64,000 bases of DNA, from positions 2,914,001 through 2,978,000 of the forward strand of contig NZ_CP063812.1 in the NCBI RefSeq assembly GCF_015277855.1. The letters are read 5' to 3'. Below, piece after piece: positions 61,211 through 64,000 of the stretch. Every line of letters begins with the position of its first letter. Position 1 is the stretch's first letter. Both the position numbers and the translations under genes were made by a program. The notes beneath the pieces are model-generated. The model saw only the letters and a list, made by a program, of their open reading frames with translations, did not search any database and had not been told where the DNA came from. Origin of the DNA: Microbacterium cremeum. Its GTDB lineage: Bacteria > Actinomycetota > Actinomycetes > Actinomycetales > Microbacteriaceae.

Positions 61211-61226
61211 GATAAATCGATTTATC
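61211..61226. promoter_or_regulatory. LacI-type operator O1
   Basis: GATAAATCGATTTATC is a perfect 16-bp palindrome with the central CG typical of LacI-family sites, in the lacI leader. It implies autoregulation of the whole operon. Confidence 0.8.
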
Positions 61227-61340
61227 GCTCGGAGTCGATTATGAACCGCCGCGCCACCCGGCGTCAAGTGGCAGATCCGGGAGGCGCCGTGTCCCCCGAA
61301 TGTCCGACATGCGGTCTCGCGTCGGACCTGTCACCATGGA

Positions 61341-61366
61341 AACGATGCAAATCGATTTGCATCGTT
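61341..61366. promoter_or_regulatory. LacI-type operator O2
   Basis: A perfect 26-bp palindrome with core GCAAATCGATTTGC, 23 bp before the levansucrase start codon. It shares AAATCGATTT with O1. Confidence 0.85.
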
Positions 61367-61389
61367 GTTCGACGAAGGAGCCCCCTGAA

Positions 61390-63006
61390 ATGAGAACTCC
61401 CCCGAAGCGCGTCCGGCGCGTCCTCACCGGCGGCGTCACGGCGGTGGCCGTCGCGGTGACCGCACTGGTCGGCCTGCCGGCCGCGGCCGTCGCGAGTCCC
61501 GCCACCGCGACCGCACTGCCCGACCTCCAGGACGGACCGGAACCGACGGTCCACACCCAGGAGGCGTACGCCCCCGAAGCCGACTTCACCGCCAAGTGGA
61601 CCCGCGCGGACGCGCGGCAGCTCAAGCGCCTGTCGGATCCGACTGCCGGCTCGAAGCAGAACTCGATGCCGGCCGAGCTCACGATGCCGGCCGTCCCTCA
61701 GGACTTCCCCGACATGAGCAACGAGCAGGTCTGGGTCTGGGACTCGTGGCCGCTGACCGATGAGAACGCCGACCAGTACAGCGTCAACGGCCAGGAGATC
61801 ATCTTCTCGCTCGTGGCCGACCGCAGCCTGGTCTTCGACGAGCGGCACGTGTTCGCGAAGATCGGCTACTTCTACCGCCCGGCGGGCGTGCCCGCCGACG
61901 AGCGTCCCGAGAACGGCGGCTGGACGTACGGCGGGCTCGTCTTCGACGAAGGCGTGACCGGCCGCATCTTCGAGGACCAGTCCTACAGCCACCAGACCCA
62001 GTGGTCGGGGTCCGCCCGGATCTCCAAGGGCGGCGAGATCAAGCTGTTCTTCACCGACGTCGCGTTCTACCGCGACGCCGCCGGCAACAACCTCAAGCCG
62101 TACGACCCGCGCATCGCGCTGAGCGTCGGCAAGGTGCACGCCAACAAGAACGGCGTGAAGCTGACCGGATTCGACGAGGTCATCGACCTGCTCCAGGCCG
62201 ACGGCACGTACTACCAGACCGGCGCGCAGAACGAGTTCTTCAACTTCCGCGACCCGTTCACGTTCGAGGACCCGGCCCACCCGGGTGAGACGTTCATGGT
62301 CTTCGAAGGCAACTCGGCCATGCCCCGCGAGTCCGCGACGTGCGACGCGGACGACCTCGGCTACCGCGAGGGCGACCCCTTCGCCGAGACCGTCGATGAG
62401 GTCAACGCGTCGGGCGCGACGTTCCAGATCGGCAACGTCGGTCTCGCGAAGGCGAAGAACAAGGAGCTCACCGAGTGGGAGTTCCTGCCGCCCATCCTGT
62501 CGGCCAACTGCGTCACCGACCAGACCGAGCGTCCGCAGATCTACATGAAGGACGGCAAGTACTACCTCTTCACCATCAGCCACCGCGGCACGTTCGCGGC
62601 GGGCATCGACGGACCGGAGGGGGTCTACGGCTTCGTCGGCGACGGCATCCGCAGCGACTACCAGCCGATGAACGCCGGCTCCGGTCTCGCACTGGGCAAC
62701 CCGACGAACCTGAACTTCGCCGGCGGCCAGCCGTTCGCGCCCGACTACAACCAGCCGATCGGGCACTTCCAGGCGTACTCGCACTACGTCATGCCCGGAG
62801 GGCTCGTGCAGTCCTTCATCGACACGATCGGCACCGAGGGAGACTTCCGTCGCGGCGGCACCCTCGCCCCGACGGTGAAGATCGACATCGACGGCGCCTC
62901 GTCGGCGGTCGACTACTCCTACGGGAACGGCGGGCTCGGCGGCTACGCCGACATCCCGGCGAACATCAACGTCAACCCCGGCGGAAACGAGAAGCCACTG
63001 CGCTGA
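61390..63006 (+). CDS. Secreted GH68 levansucrase/inulosucrase
   Basis: This is an extracellular fructosyltransferase that splits sucrose and polymerises fructose to levan or inulin. The 538-residue protein has a basic N-terminus and signal peptide (cut near AAAVAS), then the GH68 motifs: nucleophile Asp118 in VWVWDSWPL, transition-state Asp in FFNFRDPFTF, and the acid/base region QTERPQIYMKDGKYYLFT. AAGGAG lies 9 nt upstream of ATG 61390; a frame opening at 61300 runs through the operator and is rejected. The enzyme makes the polymer that neighbouring GH32 enzymes degrade. Confidence 0.95.
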   Translation: MRTPPKRVRRVLTGGVTAVAVAVTALVGLPAAAVASPATATALPDLQDGPEPTVHTQEAYAPEADFTAKWTRADARQLKRLSDPTAGSKQNSMPAELTMPAVPQDFPDMSNEQVWVWDSWPLTDENADQYSVNGQEIIFSLVADRSLVFDERHVFAKIGYFYRPAGVPADERPENGGWTYGGLVFDEGVTGRIFEDQSYSHQTQWSGSARISKGGEIKLFFTDVAFYRDAAGNNLKPYDPRIALSVGKVHANKNGVKLTGFDEVIDLLQADGTYYQTGAQNEFFNFRDPFTFEDPAHPGETFMVFEGNSAMPRESATCDADDLGYREGDPFAETVDEVNASGATFQIGNVGLAKAKNKELTEWEFLPPILSANCVTDQTERPQIYMKDGKYYLFTISHRGTFAAGIDGPEGVYGFVGDGIRSDYQPMNAGSGLALGNPTNLNFAGGQPFAPDYNQPIGHFQAYSHYVMPGGLVQSFIDTIGTEGDFRRGGTLAPTVKIDIDGASSAVDYSYGNGGLGGYADIPANINVNPGGNEKPLR

Positions 63007-63020
63007 CCACGCGGCACACG

Positions 63021-63060
63021 ACGGATGCCTCGGCACGGCCTCGTGCCGAGGCATCCGTCC
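63021..63060 (+). terminator. Levansucrase terminator hairpin
   Basis: GACGGATGCCTCGGCACG faces CGTGCCGAGGCATCCGTC around GCCT, 15 nt after the stop codon. It is a perfect 18-bp stem with the GGATGCC word at its base. Confidence 0.75.
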
Positions 63061-63103
63061 CCGTCGTCATCGAGGCGCCGGACCGACACCGGAAGGAACC
63101 GCC

Positions 63104-64000
63104 ATGCCCGCTCCCGTCACCCCATCCCGGGTCCGACATCGGCGCGCCGCCGTGCTGGCCGCCGCCGTGCTCGCCCTGGTCGCCCTCGCTCTCGGTGCCG
63201 TGATCGCCGTCGGCGTGTCTTCGAACGACGCGGGCGAGCGCCCCACCGCGACCGCACCGGCGGCGGACGGTCCCCCGCGACCCGCCGACTGGTCGCCCCA
63301 CCGGCCGTCGGTGCACCTCACGCCGGAGAAGAACTGGATGAACGATCCCCAGAAGCCGTTCCTCCTCGACGGCGTGTGGCACTACTACTACCTCTACAAC
63401 GCCGACCACCCCGAGGGGAACGGCACCGCCTGGTACCACGCGACGTCGACGGACCTCGTCCACTGGAAGGACGAGGGCGTCGCGATCGACAAGTACGCGA
63501 ACGGACTCGGCGACATCTGGACGGGGACCGCGGTCGTCGACGAGGCGGGGACCGCGGGGTTCGGGGCCGGCGCCGTGATCGCCCTGGTGACGCAACAGGT
63601 CGACGGCGTCCAACGGCAGTCGCTCTTCTTCTCGCGCGACGGCGGCTACCGCTTCGAGTCGTACGACGCGAATCCGGTGATGGACAATCCCGGCGCCGCC
63701 GACTGGCGCGACCCCCGGGTCTTCTGGGACGACGCCGCCGGGCACTGGGTCATGGCGCTCGCGGAGCACGAGCGCATCGGCTTCTACACCTCTCCCGACC
63801 TGCGCGACTGGACGTACGCATCGGACTTCGCCACGACGGGCCTCGGAGTGCTGGAGTGCCCCGACCTGTTCCCGATGTCGGTGGACGGCGACCCTGCGCA
63901 CGTGCGATGGGTGCTCGTCGCGGGGGCGAACGGCGCAGCCGAGGGCAGGACGACCGGCACCGCCTACTGGGTGGGCGACTGGGACGGCGATCGCTTCACC
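63104..64000 (+). CDS. GH32 fructan hydrolase (3' end outside window)
   Basis: This is the first 299 codons of a second exported GH32 enzyme. A long signal or membrane anchor (residues about 12-38) is followed by the propeller: nucleophile Asp in NWMNDPQKPFLLDG, then DIWTGTAVVD, the RDP in ADWRDPRVFWDD, and the acid/base Glu in LECPDLFP. All three catalytic residues are therefore inside the visible part. GGAAGGA lies 6 nt before the ATG. It has clear similarity to the levanase of this island (YYYLYN, ECPDLFP) but a shorter N-terminus. It may be co-transcribed with levansucrase by read-through of the hairpin. Confidence 0.93.
   Translation, partial: MPAPVTPSRVRHRRAAVLAAAVLALVALALGAVIAVGVSSNDAGERPTATAPAADGPPRPADWSPHRPSVHLTPEKNWMNDPQKPFLLDGVWHYYYLYNADHPEGNGTAWYHATSTDLVHWKDEGVAIDKYANGLGDIWTGTAVVDEAGTAGFGAGAVIALVTQQVDGVQRQSLFFSRDGGYRFESYDANPVMDNPGAADWRDPRVFWDDAAGHWVMALAEHERIGFYTSPDLRDWTYASDFATTGLGVLECPDLFPMSVDGDPAHVRWVLVAGANGAAEGRTTGTAYWVGDWDGDRFT

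Overview
The window is a high-GC actinobacterial chromosome segment. Ordinary housekeeping genes dominate, and the gene order (coaA-glmS-acpS-alr-tsaE-tsaB-rimI-tsaD; guaA, guaB and a guaB3-type gene), GTG/TTG starts, many leaderless starts and codon use all point to Microbacteriaceae, most likely Microbacterium. This assignment comes from gene content only; there is no rRNA gene to confirm it. I saw no tRNA, rRNA, CRISPR array, complete insertion sequence or prophage.

Layout. 1-9 kb: end of an ABC exporter ATPase gene, alpha/beta hydrolase, VOC protein, glycerophosphodiesterase, Bax-inhibitor-1 protein, a ClgR/PopR-like regulator, a stand-alone NHEJ polymerase, two co-transcribed ClpP-like genes (one without the catalytic Ser) and a glycosyltransferase. 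9-20 kb: an AT-rich scar with an excisionase relic, guaA, a DUF3817 protein, two purple-acid-phosphatase-like secreted proteins (one sortase-anchored, one fused to a long beta-propeller region), SURF1 and a guaB3-type gene. 21-28 kb: ABC-F protein, DUF2277 protein, a TetR/MFS efflux pair with visible operators, a TMEM175-like channel and guaB. 28-34 kb: a branched-chain amino acid ABC transporter (livHMGF, with livK convergent). 34-37 kb: copper operon copZ-copA-csoR with CsoR boxes. 37-39 kb: rarD, a striking tandem hairpin array, then an isolated groES under two CIRCE elements. 39-49 kb: THUMP-like methyltransferase, the t6A-modification genes, alr, acpS, glmS and coaA. 49-52 kb: M28 peptidase, Ppx/GppA phosphatase, TetR regulator. 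52-64 kb: a fructan island. A LacI regulator heads an operon of sugar ABC transporter genes, a fructokinase and two fructan hydrolases; divergently lie a levansucrase and another GH32 enzyme cut off by the window end. Two palindromes with the same core flank the LacI and levansucrase promoters.

The most unusual content is not a gene. Four repeat systems overlie the annotation. (1) The heptamer GGATGCC/GGCATCC occurs about 95 times by eye in both orientations, inside genes and as the arms of intergenic hairpins, rather like a DNA-uptake or chromosome-organising word. (2) A roughly 31-bp intergenic repeat (ends CGTTTCGTCTCG and CTCGCTCAACGACC) is present at eight loci, sometimes tandemly expanded, and supplies start, stop or coding sequence to neighbouring genes. 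(3) A 90-bp REPIN-like element built around CCGGATCCGG forms an array at 20.5 kb and has gone in-frame into copA and into the 3' end of rimI. (4) Three copies of an 83-bp hairpin sit at an exact 172-bp period beside groES. At least 15 genes have a TANNNT -10 box 6-7 nt before the start codon, so leaderless transcription is common here.
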